A stretch of DNA of 64,000 bases from assembly GCA_025618425.1 (NCBI GenBank), contig CM046844.1:7546127-7610126 (forward strand). Direction: 5' to 3'. A model generated the notes under the pieces. The model searched no databases. It was not told where the DNA came from and saw only the letters and a program-made list of their open reading frames with translations. The stretch is from Heliocidaris tuberculata. Lineage: Eukaryota; Echinodermata; Echinoidea; Camarodonta; Echinometridae. Shown piece after piece: positions 1 through 10,200 of this stretch (positions within the stretch are counted from its first letter, which is position 1; every line of letters starts with the position of its first letter). The position numbers and the translations under genes are program-made.

Positions 1-1055
1 CGCAAATGAGTTCAGTCAACATGGCGGCTTGCCCCAGTGATTCTCGGGACGACTTCATAGAAGATATCCTACTAAATAGTACCGTTTTTGCAGTTTAGAA
101 GCTGAATATCACAGGATTCAAGGATTTGCAATTGAAGGCATTATTTTCAGTGCTTCGAGGACAAGATACATTCGTCAGCCTTCCGACTGGCTACGGTAAA
201 AGTGCCATCTTTCAGGCAATACCTTTGTGCAAAGACCATCTCCGAACGCGAACACAGGCGCAGAGTGGGCAAGCTGCTGCAGAGCTGCGAACCACCGACT
301 TCCCCCCCCCCCCCCCCCCCCCCCCCCCCGCGGCGGCCGAGGGGAACGTGGGCCCATCCTCTGGTACCGCGGAAAGCCGCAGCATTGTGGTCATCATATC
401 CCCGCTTGTGTCTCTCATGAAGAACCAAGTTGAGACTTTGACATGGGTGTTTAATAAATTATCCCTCTATATTTTTTGTAATTCCTAAGCTGATAAGTCA
501 AGTTATTAAGCGTACTTTACATTCAAAAACGTTTTTCTTCATTTTACGTCCATTATTTAATTATTAACTCCGTTACTAAAACAAACAAAAACAATTCTTT
601 CACTAGTACTCACCTGTGTCAAGAATGAATGAATCGCCAACGAAGCCGTAGGTTTTGATTGGTCTATTGAGCCCCAGCTGGTATATTTGCATACAGCTAT
701 GCATGATTCATGAGCTAGCGAGGAAGCCGAGAGGGGAAAAAAACCAATATCGAAAAGGCCTCGCGGCTTCGCCGCTCGCTCGCGCGTTCCTCGGAATCTG
801 GCCAAGTCACCGTATCAACAGCTAGTCTCGTCTAAGTCGTGCGCGGAGTGGAATATAATCTAAGACGCGAGGCCTTGTCAAAAGGCTAGTAACGTTTAGA
901 CCTGATGATTTAATACAATATGTGAATATACGGGAAAGAAACCCAGATATACAGAGCAAAGTATTTTGTCGTGACTAGTCCTATTCAAGTTTGATTCGAA
1001 CCAATCGTGCAAACTATTATATAAATATCGCATGGTCCATCATTCATTATACTGA
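1..1055 (+). repeat. First copy of duplicated RecQ-fragment unit
   Basis: This stretch is almost identical to 1583-2636 (constant offset of 1582 bases). The visible differences are the length of the poly-C tract near 303-330 and one extra G in a G/A run near 733. It contains a RecQ-like coding fragment followed by about 560 bases of non-coding DNA with a GC-rich patch near 760-800. The copy is cut by the window edge on the left, so its true start is not visible. It ends near 1055, where sequence similar to gasdermin exon 2 begins. It could be a recent tandem duplication, two insertions of one element, or an assembly duplication. Confidence 0.85.
21..488 (+). pseudogene. RecQ-like helicase N-terminal fragment, copy 1
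   Basis: An ATG at 21 opens 25 codons, then an in-frame TAG (96-98), then the same frame continues to a TAA at 486-488. The downstream part shows superfamily 2 helicase features of the RecQ type: a GFKDLQLKALF lead, the Walker A motif TGYGKS, then a motif Ia-like stretch IISPLVSLMKNQVE. A poly-proline run from the poly-C tract interrupts the domain between these motifs. The DEAH box and helicase C-terminal lobe are missing. It is either a dead fragment or the first exon of a multicopy helicase carried by a mobile element. The stop and the absence of the rest argue for pseudogene. Confidence 0.7.
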
Positions 1056-1480
1056 AGTTACGGTTCAAAACAGGTTAATAAGAATTCCGTTCTATAAACT
1101 TAATAAAGAACCAGATTCGAATTGAATACAAGTCCCCATTGTATATTAGGCTGTGAATTGATTGCTGATTGATTTAGGGGTTTTACAATTTTAAAATCTC
1201 CCCCTACCCACCCCCCTCACATATACATATGTCACAAGAAAACAAAAGTGATGATGTTTATTTTGTTAGAAAATATAAAATACCCCCCCCCCCGAATGAT
1301 ACATTCGAATGACTTAGGGTTGAATAGTGTAGGAGGATGATTATACTGATCAGTAGTTAACACAAATCAGTGATAACGGGCAAGCCTCGTATCTCCTTGT
1401 TCATACCATTTCGGTGTTTTTATCTCTCCACGCAAGTAACGTTTTAGGCCTTTTCGATATTAGTTCGGATTTCTTATTAT
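1055..1480 (+). pseudogene. Remnant of gasdermin exon 2 end and intron 2 (truncated copy)
   Basis: Around 1061-1098 the sequence resembles the exon 2 donor region of the complete gasdermin gene at 34375-34413, including the shared string GTTAATAAGAAT. From about 1150 to 1450 it matches the intron 2 stretch at 36530-36960 and 37345-37375, in the same order but without the LINEs and MITE present there. It is therefore the intron-2 part of a second, broken gasdermin copy. The 5' part of exon 2 is lost at the junction with the RecQ unit. Confidence 0.7.
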
Positions 1481-1519
1481 AGACATTGTTTTGGGGGCGA
1501 ATTCCCTACCAAAATGGTA

Positions 1520-1602
1520 GCAGCCAATCAGCAATAGAATTGTTCCTATGACGTCAGCATATATTCAGTATGCAAATTTGGACGCAAATGAGTTCAGTCA
1601 AC
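1520..1602 (+). promoter_or_regulatory. Promoter-like block before RecQ fragment copy 2
   Basis: Immediately upstream of the ATG at 1603 there are a CCAAT box (1524-1528), a full CRE palindrome TGACGTCA (1549-1556), an AT-rich patch and an octamer ATGCAAAT (1570-1577). The cluster within 60 bases is promoter-like. For copy 1 this stretch would lie left of the window. Activity is inference. Confidence 0.4.
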
Positions 1603-2636
1603 ATGGCGGCTTGCCCCAGTGATTCTCGGGACGACTTCATAGAAGATATCCTACTAAATAGTACCGTTTTTGCAGTTTAGAAGCTGAATATCACAGGATT
1701 CAAGGATTTGCAATTGAAGGCATTATTTTCAGTGCTTCGAGGACAAGATACATTCGTCAGCCTTCCGACTGGCTACGGTAAAAGTGCCATCTTTCAGGCA
1801 ATACCTTTGTGCAAAGACCATCTCCGAACGCGAACACAGGCGCAGAGTGGGCAAGCTGCTGCAGAGCTGCGAACCACCGACTTCCCCCCCCCCCCCCCCC
1901 CCCCCCCCGCGGCGGCCGAGGGGAACGTGGGCCCATCCTCTGGTACCGCGGAAAGCCGCAGCATTGTGGTCATCATATCCCCGCTTGTGTCTCTCATGAA
2001 GAACCAAGTTGAGACTTTGACATGGGTGTTTAATAAATTATCCCTCTATATTTTTTGTAATTCCTAAGCTGATAAGTCAAGTTATTAAGCGTACTTTACA
2101 TTCAAAAACGTTTTTCTTCATTTTACGTCCATTATTTAATTATTAACTCCGTTACTAAAACAAACAAAAACAATTCTTTCACTAGTACTCACCTGTGTCA
2201 AGAATGAATGAATCGCCAACGAAGCCGTAGGTTTTGATTGGTCTATTGAGCCCCAGCTGGTATATTTGCATACAGCTATGCATGATTCATGAGCTAGCGA
2301 GGAAGCCGAGAGGGGGAAAAAAACCAATATCGAAAAGGCCTCGCGGCTTCGCCGCTCGCTCGCGCGTTCCTCGGAATCTGGCCAAGTCACCGTATCAACA
2401 GCTAGTCTCGTCTAAGTCGTGCGCGGAGTGGAATATAATCTAAGACGCGAGGCCTTGTCAAAAGGCTAGTAACGTTTAGACCTGATGATTTAATACAATA
2501 TGTGAATATACGGGAAAGAAACCCAGATATACAGAGCAAAGTATTTTGTCGTGACTAGTCCTATTCAAGTTTGATTCGAACCAATCGTGCAAACTATTAT
2601 ATAAATATCGCATGGTCCATCATTCATTATACTGGA
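1583..2636 (+). repeat. Second copy of duplicated RecQ-fragment unit
   Basis: Nearly base-for-base repeat of 1-1055. The left junction follows intron-like gasdermin sequence and the right junction near 2635 leads into unrelated AT-rich DNA. The different right flanks of the two copies place the end of the unit at a shared CATTATACTG. Confidence 0.85.
1603..2067 (+). pseudogene. RecQ-like helicase N-terminal fragment, copy 2
   Basis: Same reading as copy 1: ATG at 1603, an in-frame TAG at 1678-1680, Walker A TGYGKS, the motif Ia-like stretch, then a TAA. The proline run is one residue shorter because the poly-C tract differs by three bases. The shared nonsense codon shows the defect predates the duplication, unless the TAG is removed by splicing; a TTTTGCAG acceptor-like string lies just before it. 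Confidence 0.7.
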
Positions 2637-3650
2637 TTATGTGCATGATAAATACTAAATTATTCCGAGTGCAGTTTTGCTTCACCGAGGCCATAGGCCG
2701 AGGTGAAATAGACCTGCACGACGGATAATTTAATATTTGGAGTTCATATAGTCCAGTGATGATAAATAGAAAATGCACTAATTGTTATGGTAAATAGACC
2801 CCTAGATCTATCTATAACTTGTATTAGGCCCGGGCCCTAGGTCTATGAATTTAAAGTCTAGATCTACTGATGATTTCCTAACTCTACAAAAGTTGCTTAC
2901 CTCACAAAATGAACTCCAAATGTTAGTTCTCCAATGATGTGTAACACTCTGAACTTCAAAAGTGAAATTGAATGCTGAGAACGATGAAATTCTCTATTTA
3001 TTTAACACGGGATTCCCCGTGCAAAAATCAAAGTTATAGTGCACGATCGTGCACTATAACAAAACTTTGTGCACGTCACGTGATGCGAATCTAACCAATC
3101 ACAGCGCGTATTATACATACACTATTTACTTTAAGTCTTTATGAGACAAAGACAGTTAGTGTTTCACCAGTGCAGATTAGCAAGCAAGTATACAAATATT
3201 TGTAATGCAGTTCTTACCGTTTACATGTAATCAAACTCAATTTATTATACTGTGGTTATCACAATTAGCCTTTTCATTTTTGCAAAAAAATACATTTACC
3301 CTAATGTCAGTTAAATCCAACGGCTATACTTTCAAAATCATTGCTTGCACACTGTTACATAGGTAAATGTGAACAGTTAGTATCATACTTTTGATTTTGC
3401 TTTTCTTTCAACATAATTTAAGCAGCAAATTAAAAGGAGACAATTCCCTTTATTAAAACAGCTTTAGAAGAACCCTTTAGCAAAGTTTCGTTCTATAATT
3501 ATAAGCCTTAATGAAAAATAATAATATGTTATATTTATATAGCACATAAAGCTTCAACATGTTCAGTGCGCTTAATGATATAAAGCTTGTGGGTATATTT
3601 GACCTCACACCAAGCGGTATGCGTGCTGAAATTCAAGAAGATATCAAAAG
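2637..3650. other. Non-coding stretch with inverted-repeat element
   Basis: No coding sequence was recognised. Near 2690-2720 and 3000-3110 there are short inverted arms, a GTGCACGATCGTGCAC palindrome near 3038-3053, and a tail with CACGTGATG and CCAATCA. The same tail style occurs at 17408-17430, suggesting a shared MITE family. Confidence 0.4.
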
Positions 3651-3659
3651 CACACGATA

Positions 3660-4740
3660 TAATAACATTTTGCAAGAACATAATATCTAATGAATTTTGT
3701 GACGACGCTTTTTTTAAAGCTTTTTCTTTCAATCGTTTATAGAAAATTGGACATGACGAACAACTTCATCAAACAGGTTGTGGAAAAATATGAAACACTG
3801 TGCATCATTGTGAAGTCCAATAAGATTAAAGAAGATGCCACTTCAACGAAGCGCATTCAGACCGACAGGTCAGCTCAGGTTGGCGTCCCTGTGCATGGAG
3901 TAGGAAACGTAAGTTAGTCACAATAGATGTTCATCTCATAGTTTCAATCAAAGCTTAAGCAGAAAGTTGTCCAGTCCGGGGTGTCTCGAGAAAAAAAAAA
4001 TGTTTTTGACCGGCAACTTCTTTAAAAGCACTTAATCATTCTCAATGAAATTTCGTAGGTAATTTTGTATTAATATCTCCTAAATTCCCCTTATACAAGG
4101 ATCTAACCTAAAACTATATAAAGTTGTGATAATTTTGTAATATGTAGCATTTTTCAAACTTTGCAAATAGAGCACGTTGAATAGTGTAAGTGGCTAATAT
4201 TTTCACAGTTTTTCCAAAATTTGGCACATATCACCTATTACATGTCATAAATATGCATAATTATAATCAGTATTATCAATATCAATATAACTTATTATCA
4301 TTTAAATCCTTAAAACTATGCCTAGCCGCACAGTCCTACCCCCACGCACACACAACCTCAAACGCCCTACAAAGACCATTGCAGATTATGTCTTTCTGAA
4401 ACTATTCCAATTTTAACTGAAGTATGTCGGAAGGATGCAAATTACGATGCATTACAGGAAGATGGACCTAAAATGTTCCATTTTCAAGAAGGAAGGGAGA
4501 AGAAAAAAATGTTTTGATTTGGTTCCTTTCTTTGCCCCATCTCTTCCAACCAGTTGAGGATGCATTGCTGTCTGGAACATGTCGAAATGATGCACTGTAC
4601 TGCATTGTGATATCTTTCACATGTACATGTTTAATTGGAGAAAAACACATTATTTTAATCAGTACATTTGCTTCTCTTTTTTTTTTTTGCTTCTCTTTTA
4701 TTCGTCATACTAGACGTTGTTTATAGGGTCTTGTAACTTT
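3660..4740 (+). repeat. Duplicate of gasdermin exon 3 and start of intron 3
   Basis: This segment matches 37650-38700 along its length with scattered substitutions and small indels. The shared stretch starts before exon 3 (TGAATTTTGTGACGACG) and ends in intron 3 near a CGTCATACTAGACG string. It is part of the truncated upstream gasdermin copy. Confidence 0.85.
3743..3908 (+). pseudogene. Gasdermin exon 3 copy (orphan)
   Basis: Intact 166-nt exon with a TAG acceptor and a strong GTAAGT donor, the same length and phases as exon 3 of the complete gene (37721-37886). It encodes a version of KLDMTNNFIKQVVE through GVPVHGVGN with several amino-acid changes. No exon 4 equivalent follows before sequence matching the gene's 3' flank begins at about 5465. 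I call it a pseudogene because the rest of the gene is missing, although the exon itself is open. Confidence 0.8.
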
Positions 4741-4902
4741 TAAGATGATTCAGAAATTCGAAGGGAGGAAGAAATACGTAAATGTTAGGTCTTCCCGTTA
4801 ATATTGCATTCAACCTTTCCAACACTCTTCAGGCAAAAATGGGTATTGACGCGGATGATTTGTGCTGGAAAGACACCACCTGCATTGTCGATGGCGGTTG
4901 TG

Positions 4903-5370
4903 GAGGGCAGTGGCGTATCCAGACATTGGGTGAAGCTGGTGTAGCTTCTTTAAAGTGATTTGGTAACTTTGTAGAGGCTTGATAAAATCTGAGCTGCATA
5001 GCCTTACATGCTATCAGTGTATGTAATATGGTGTAAAAATGAAGCCGGGGGGGGGGGGGGAGCACTTCAAATCATCATGTGCTTCACAAAAAGTAAACAT
5101 ATGCAAATGACCGGAAATGCCAGACTCATTTTCCCTCATAGACTCAGTGTTAGACTAAAGCGAATGGCCATACGCTTTCGTAATGGGAGTATTCAGTCAT
5201 AGATATCTTAATAATAGCATTATATATTTGAAAACCTTTCTATTCCTGGCTATTTATTTATCCTTCTGAACATCATTATACAAGACAGATATCAAAATTC
5301 AACAATTTACTAAATCAAGCCTCCACAAAGTTACCGAATCCCTTTAAGGCCCGGGGAGGGGGGGGGGGGG
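4903..5370. mobile_element. MITE-like element with inverted ends
   Basis: The left end begins with GTGGCGTATCCAGA, a terminus seen in variant form at several other places (8540, 12230, 45083, 57760). The arm at 4945-4985 is the reverse complement of 5308-5345. A poly-G run lies inside and another at the right end. It is probably a non-autonomous DNA transposon. Confidence 0.55.
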
Positions 5371-5464
5371 GATCAATAATCCTGAACACCGATATAAAAC
5401 ACTTATATCATAGTTACCAACACCTTATACTCTGTAACATAATAACCTGAACATTTGAATATAT

Positions 5465-6860
5465 TATATGTATAATGGATTTTGTATAACTGTATACATC
5501 ATGAATCTTCTTTATTTCAGTCATCGATGTTTATATTTAGTGTGAGTCACACAAACGAAAAAGTTCGTATGATATAAGTGTTATATATTTGCACTGAGGC
5601 TAACACGGTTGGTAGAAAAGTGTTATCTATTGTGTTCATGATGGCTGGGTTGGTAAAGTGATATTCAATGTGTTGGTATGATATGTGATTTTCTTTTTTT
5701 AGGGTTATTGTTGGTATGATATAGTATTTTTTATTTGTTCAGAGTTATTAAGTTGGTGCCAAATAAGTGTTATATATCGTTGTCTTGGTACGATATAAGT
5801 CTTTTATATTGGTTGTCAGGGTTATTTTGTTGGAATAATTTTAAGTGTTATGTATTGTGTGTGTATGATTAAAAAAGAAAAGAGTTTTATATTGGTGTTC
5901 TGGGTTATTGCGCTGGTATCATCATGATCAGGTAAGTGTTAAGTATTGTTTTGGTATGATCAGATGATGAAAGCATTGGTGGTTGGGCTTATTGTGTCGG
6001 TATCATATAAGTGTTATATATTGTGTTGGTATAAAATCCTGTGTACTGGTATTCAGATTATTGTGATTGTATCGTGCTGGTATAATTTAAATGTTCAGGT
6101 TATTATGTTACAGAGTATAAGGTGTTGGTAACTATGATATAAGTGTTTTATATCGGTGTTCAGGATTATTGCGTTGGGATTCATAAGTGTTGCAATCTGA
6201 GTTAATGTCATGGTATAATATAAATGTTTTATATTGATGTCCAGGGTTATGGATTTTATTACCATGAGGTGTATGGCGTTGTCTATGATACAAGTGTTTT
6301 AAATTGGTGTTCTAGTTTATTGTGTTGGTATAATTTATAGTGTTCGTAACATAAAGTAATAGTAATAATGTTGATAATAACAATGATTATAAAATACTGA
6401 TGATAATACTACACATTACTTATGAAGCGATTTGAACAAACGTATGAAAGCGCTTCCCAATGTTATAAATTCCTTCATAAGAAACGGATCGAATACAATT
6501 AGTTGTAAAATATACCGTCAAAGTGTATTACCAATAACATTCTAATATTCAGGTTTCGACTTATTTTACAAATAGATGAGTTTTCAGGTAGGATTTTTGA
6601 TTCACTAGATGGGACCTGACGGAATATGTTAGGTTATGAATGATTGTTTCATAGACTTTGCTGACTTACAATATTCCGCGAAACTTTGCACAGGTTTAGT
6701 AGACATCTTGTAGATACTGCGTATGAAATTTCAAGATCACAAGTTCTATAACTCCTTAGTTTGTAAGAAAGGAAAATCTTGCTTTTGTCGCAGAGGGAGT
6801 TAGTCAGATATCAACTCAAGTACATGTACCAGTAACGGTCAAAAAAAAATCGCGATTTAT
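5465..6860 (+). repeat. Duplicate of the gasdermin 3' flank, degenerate minisatellite
   Basis: Matches 52225-53870, the DNA downstream of the complete gasdermin stop codon. Most of it is a degenerate AT/GT-rich tandem repeat of roughly 55-60 bases built on GTTATATATTGTGTTGGTAT. The last part, about 6590-6860, is non-repetitive and matches 53580-53860 well. It forms the right end of the truncated gasdermin duplicate. Confidence 0.8.
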
Positions 6861-6935
6861 TTCTAGCCTAAAAAAATAAAGTGTTACATAATTGTTGTTA
6901 TTACACATCCTCACAAAAAGCAGGAAATTCTATAA

Positions 6936-6975
6936 CCCCCCCCCCCCCCAAAAAAAAAAAAAAAAAAAAAAAAAA
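6936..6975. repeat. Poly-C / poly-A tract
   Basis: A run of about 14 C followed by about 26 A. Possibly the tail of a retroposed sequence. Confidence 0.8.
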
Positions 6976-7084
6976 TGGAAGCTTAACCCTTTGTGATTAA
7001 CCAGAAACGATCTGTGTCGATTTCATGTGTGATAAAGATTAGTCTATCCAACAGCTTTAAAATTCTTAAATATCCTTTCAACGA

Positions 7085-8203
7085 ACCCATCTTAGTCGAT
7101 TCGACACTTTAAGAACCTAGAAAAGTTCTTTCCGTTGAAGTTTTTTTTTGTTTGTTTGTTTGTTTGTTTTTTTTTTTTTTTTTTTTTTTTAGATTCGTGA
7201 TCCCTTGTGGTCTCCGAAAATTTGTTGCCGATGAAGCAACTTTGGGCAATTTGCATAATTAGCATAAATCTTAATGACCCCTTCGAAGCAATATTTAGCA
7301 GCGAAAGACAACTTACGCAGAATTCAATATTCAACTGCAATTGTTGTTCATCTTTACATGCAATCTGTGAGACAAGGAGGATACACAGTTAATGTCCGAT
7401 AATAATGTATGATACATCTTTGTAGGGGTTTTGTGGGGCGTAAAATGCATTATGTTGTAAATACCAACTTAATTATGCTTGAACAACTGAAAGTGTATAT
7501 CTTACAGTTAGAATATTGACCTACAATTTCCTGGTTGAATGAAAGTACACCTACCCTGATGTTTAAAATAAAGTAAATAAACGGGTTCGGGGAGTGTTTA
7601 GATATGACGTTTAATTAAAGGGGAATTAACCCTTTCACAACCAAAATCACTTGGATTGCTTGATAATTATGCCAATTTTCCATGAAAGGTCTACCATCAT
7701 TCAACCAGGAAATTTGTAGGTCCTTGAAGGAGGGCGCAAAAAAAAAAGCAAAAGAGAGAAAGAAAAGGGGGAGAAATACAAAAAGGTTTTATATGGTATT
7801 TAAGGGTTACCCCCCCCCCCCTGACAAGGACAAAATTCGCAAGAAATGGTGTTTTATAGAGTTTGAAATGCGAAAACTTTCTAAAGCTCGGTCGCTTTGC
7901 TCCCTCGCATACTTATGTTCAAGATCTAGCTATTTCGCGCCCCAAATGGCGTCTTTAAAGTGATATCCATTAACTGACTCTAGTTGCTATGCCCCCCCCC
8001 TTGCATAAGGCAGGAGAATTAAATTGTTAAATTTTGCGCCCCCAGATGGGATATAAGTGCATAAAAAACTCTTTCAAAGTATAGAATATTCGAAATAAAT
8101 CATAAATTTGCCTTGCAATTGCCTTACTAAATTCCTCAAATATATTTCTTCAGGGTTTTCATTTGTATTGCGCCCCCAAAATAGGAATGTTAAAGTTTTT
8201 TTG

Positions 8204-8239
<36 letters not shown>

Positions 8240-9440
8240 TTAATCTATTGCTAGGTCGCTGTTATTCCCTTGGATTTTTGTTTGTTTGTTTGTTTGTTTG
8301 TTTTTTTTTTGTAAAGGTAAGATACTTAAGAAATTTCAATTTGAGGGGTGAAAAGGAAAAAAAAATCTGCCGCTCAGTCCCTCGCTTATACAATAACTTA
8401 TCGAACTCGGGCTAACAACCCCGGGTTATGTGCATCAAAACTCATTTTCACCATCATTTCTAAATTAAAACGCTCATTAATCTCCGTTTGGGCATGACGA
8501 GGGGGGGGGGGCAGATTTTATAGTTTGTCCCGGGCGCCAGAATACCTAGATACGCCACTGATGCTTACACAACTGAAAGGGAATTTCTTACAGTAAGAAC
8601 ATGGACCTACCATTTCCTTTCATCGGAAATTGGCATAATTATTAAGCAATCCAAGCCAATTTTCCATGAACGATCTACTTCTATTCAACCAGGAAATTGC
8701 AGGTCCATGTTCTAATTGTATGAAATACACAATAATATCTTAATATTTTTTAGTTTTGTTTTGTTTTGTTTTTTTCAATTAAATATCACGTAAAGTTCAC
8801 TAAATACCAACTTGATTATGCTTGAACAACTGAAAGTGTACATCTTACAGTTAGAATATGGACCTACAATTTCCTGGTTGAATGAAAGTACGCCGACCCT
8901 AATGTTTAAAATAAAGTAAATAAACGGGTTTTGGAAGTTTTTGAATATGAAATTTAATTAAAGGGGAATTAATCCCTATACAGAATATTGGCTTGGATTG
9001 CTTAATAATTATGCCAATTTTCCATGAAAGGTCTAACTTTCATTAAACCAGGAAATTGCAGGTCCTTGTTCTAATTGTAAGAAATACACAATAATATTTT
9101 AATTTCAATTAAATGTCACGTAAATTTCATATAAATACCAACTTAATTATACTTGAACAACAGAAAGTGTAATTCTTACAGTTAGAACATGGACCTACAA
9201 TTTCCTGCTTGAATAAAAGTAGACCTTTCATGGAAAATTGGCATAATCATTAAGCAATCCAAGACACTTTTCCGTGAAAGGGTTCATTTCCCTTTAATTC
9301 AACGTCTCGTATTTATACACTCCGAAAACCTCGAGCATAAATAATAGTACGTAGATCATCTTATAAATTCTGTGTAATCTGTCTTTCGCTGCTGAATATT
9401 GCTTCGAAGGTTTTCTAGGTTCTTAAAAATGTCAAAGCGA
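7085..9440. repeat. Composite inverted repeat, family A
   Basis: The left arm (7100-7400) is the reverse complement of sequence near 26590-26880 and partly of 9340-9435. Between the arms lie at least four copies (about 7480, 8570, 8815, 9160) of a block containing CTTACAGTTAGAAC, ATTTCCTGG and TTTTCCATGAAAGG, in both orientations. Poly-T, poly-C and TTTG microsatellites interrupt it. No coding potential was recognised. Confidence 0.6.
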
Positions 9441-10200
9441 CTATATACCAGCATAAAAAAGGCTCAACAAATAGCACGGTAAAGACGGAATGAGTCCATG
9501 CGAGAAGCCTTTTCAGTGCCTTGAAACTACTTGCTAACCTACCCTTTGAAGCGTTAGAAATTATGACTTAAATGAATTAAAATCATGATAATAGATCCTA
9601 AAGGACTAGTATTTATTCAAATTGATAAACAGTTACAACAGACTTTTCAAAAATCTAGTTGGCATTTAAGATGAAAAAATGCTGCATGAAGACAAAACGC
9701 AAGTCAAACTTCCGAAGCGTCTTTCTCGAAGACATACTTTTCCAGAGAACTACTATTCTCGAGTTCCAAAATCATATTTCACTCATACTCACTCTCTAGA
9801 GTTGACCTTTATATCACATTAAAGCCTATGAAATTGAAAATAATAATCAATAATAAAATCAAATTAGAAAAAAATACGACTTCTGTCTCATTCTGACGTG
9901 ACGGGTCATATATGTGTAATGATTATAACCAGGTTGCATGTATGGTTAAATAATTTTTGTATAAAATTTTGAAATGTATTATTTTTTTAGTACTGCAGGG
10001 CAAATGTGAGGGGACCTCACAAGATACGTCACGGAGTTGGCAAGTTGTGTTTGATTGATTACAAATTTAAAAATTCACAACATTCTCATTTGTTTATGGG
10101 ATTTTACTCAAACTTGTCTTGGTCTGTTACTTTGATTTTCCTCCTTCCTTTAACATGTTTAAAACAAACTTGATATCAGGGTGGACTTCCCCTTTAATTG
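9440..10200 (+). repeat. Repeat shared with 26870-27635
   Basis: The order of motifs (AAAGGCTCAACAAATAGCACGG, then a CGTCACGGAGTT block, then the TTTGATTGATTACAA block) matches 26880-27635. A third copy of the final block lies inverted at 23280-23560. No gene was seen. Confidence 0.7.

Noticed and set aside
126..433. Proline-rich and glycine-rich frames around the poly-C tract
   Set aside because: Only the frame with the helicase motifs is meaningful; others are shadows of the homopolymer.
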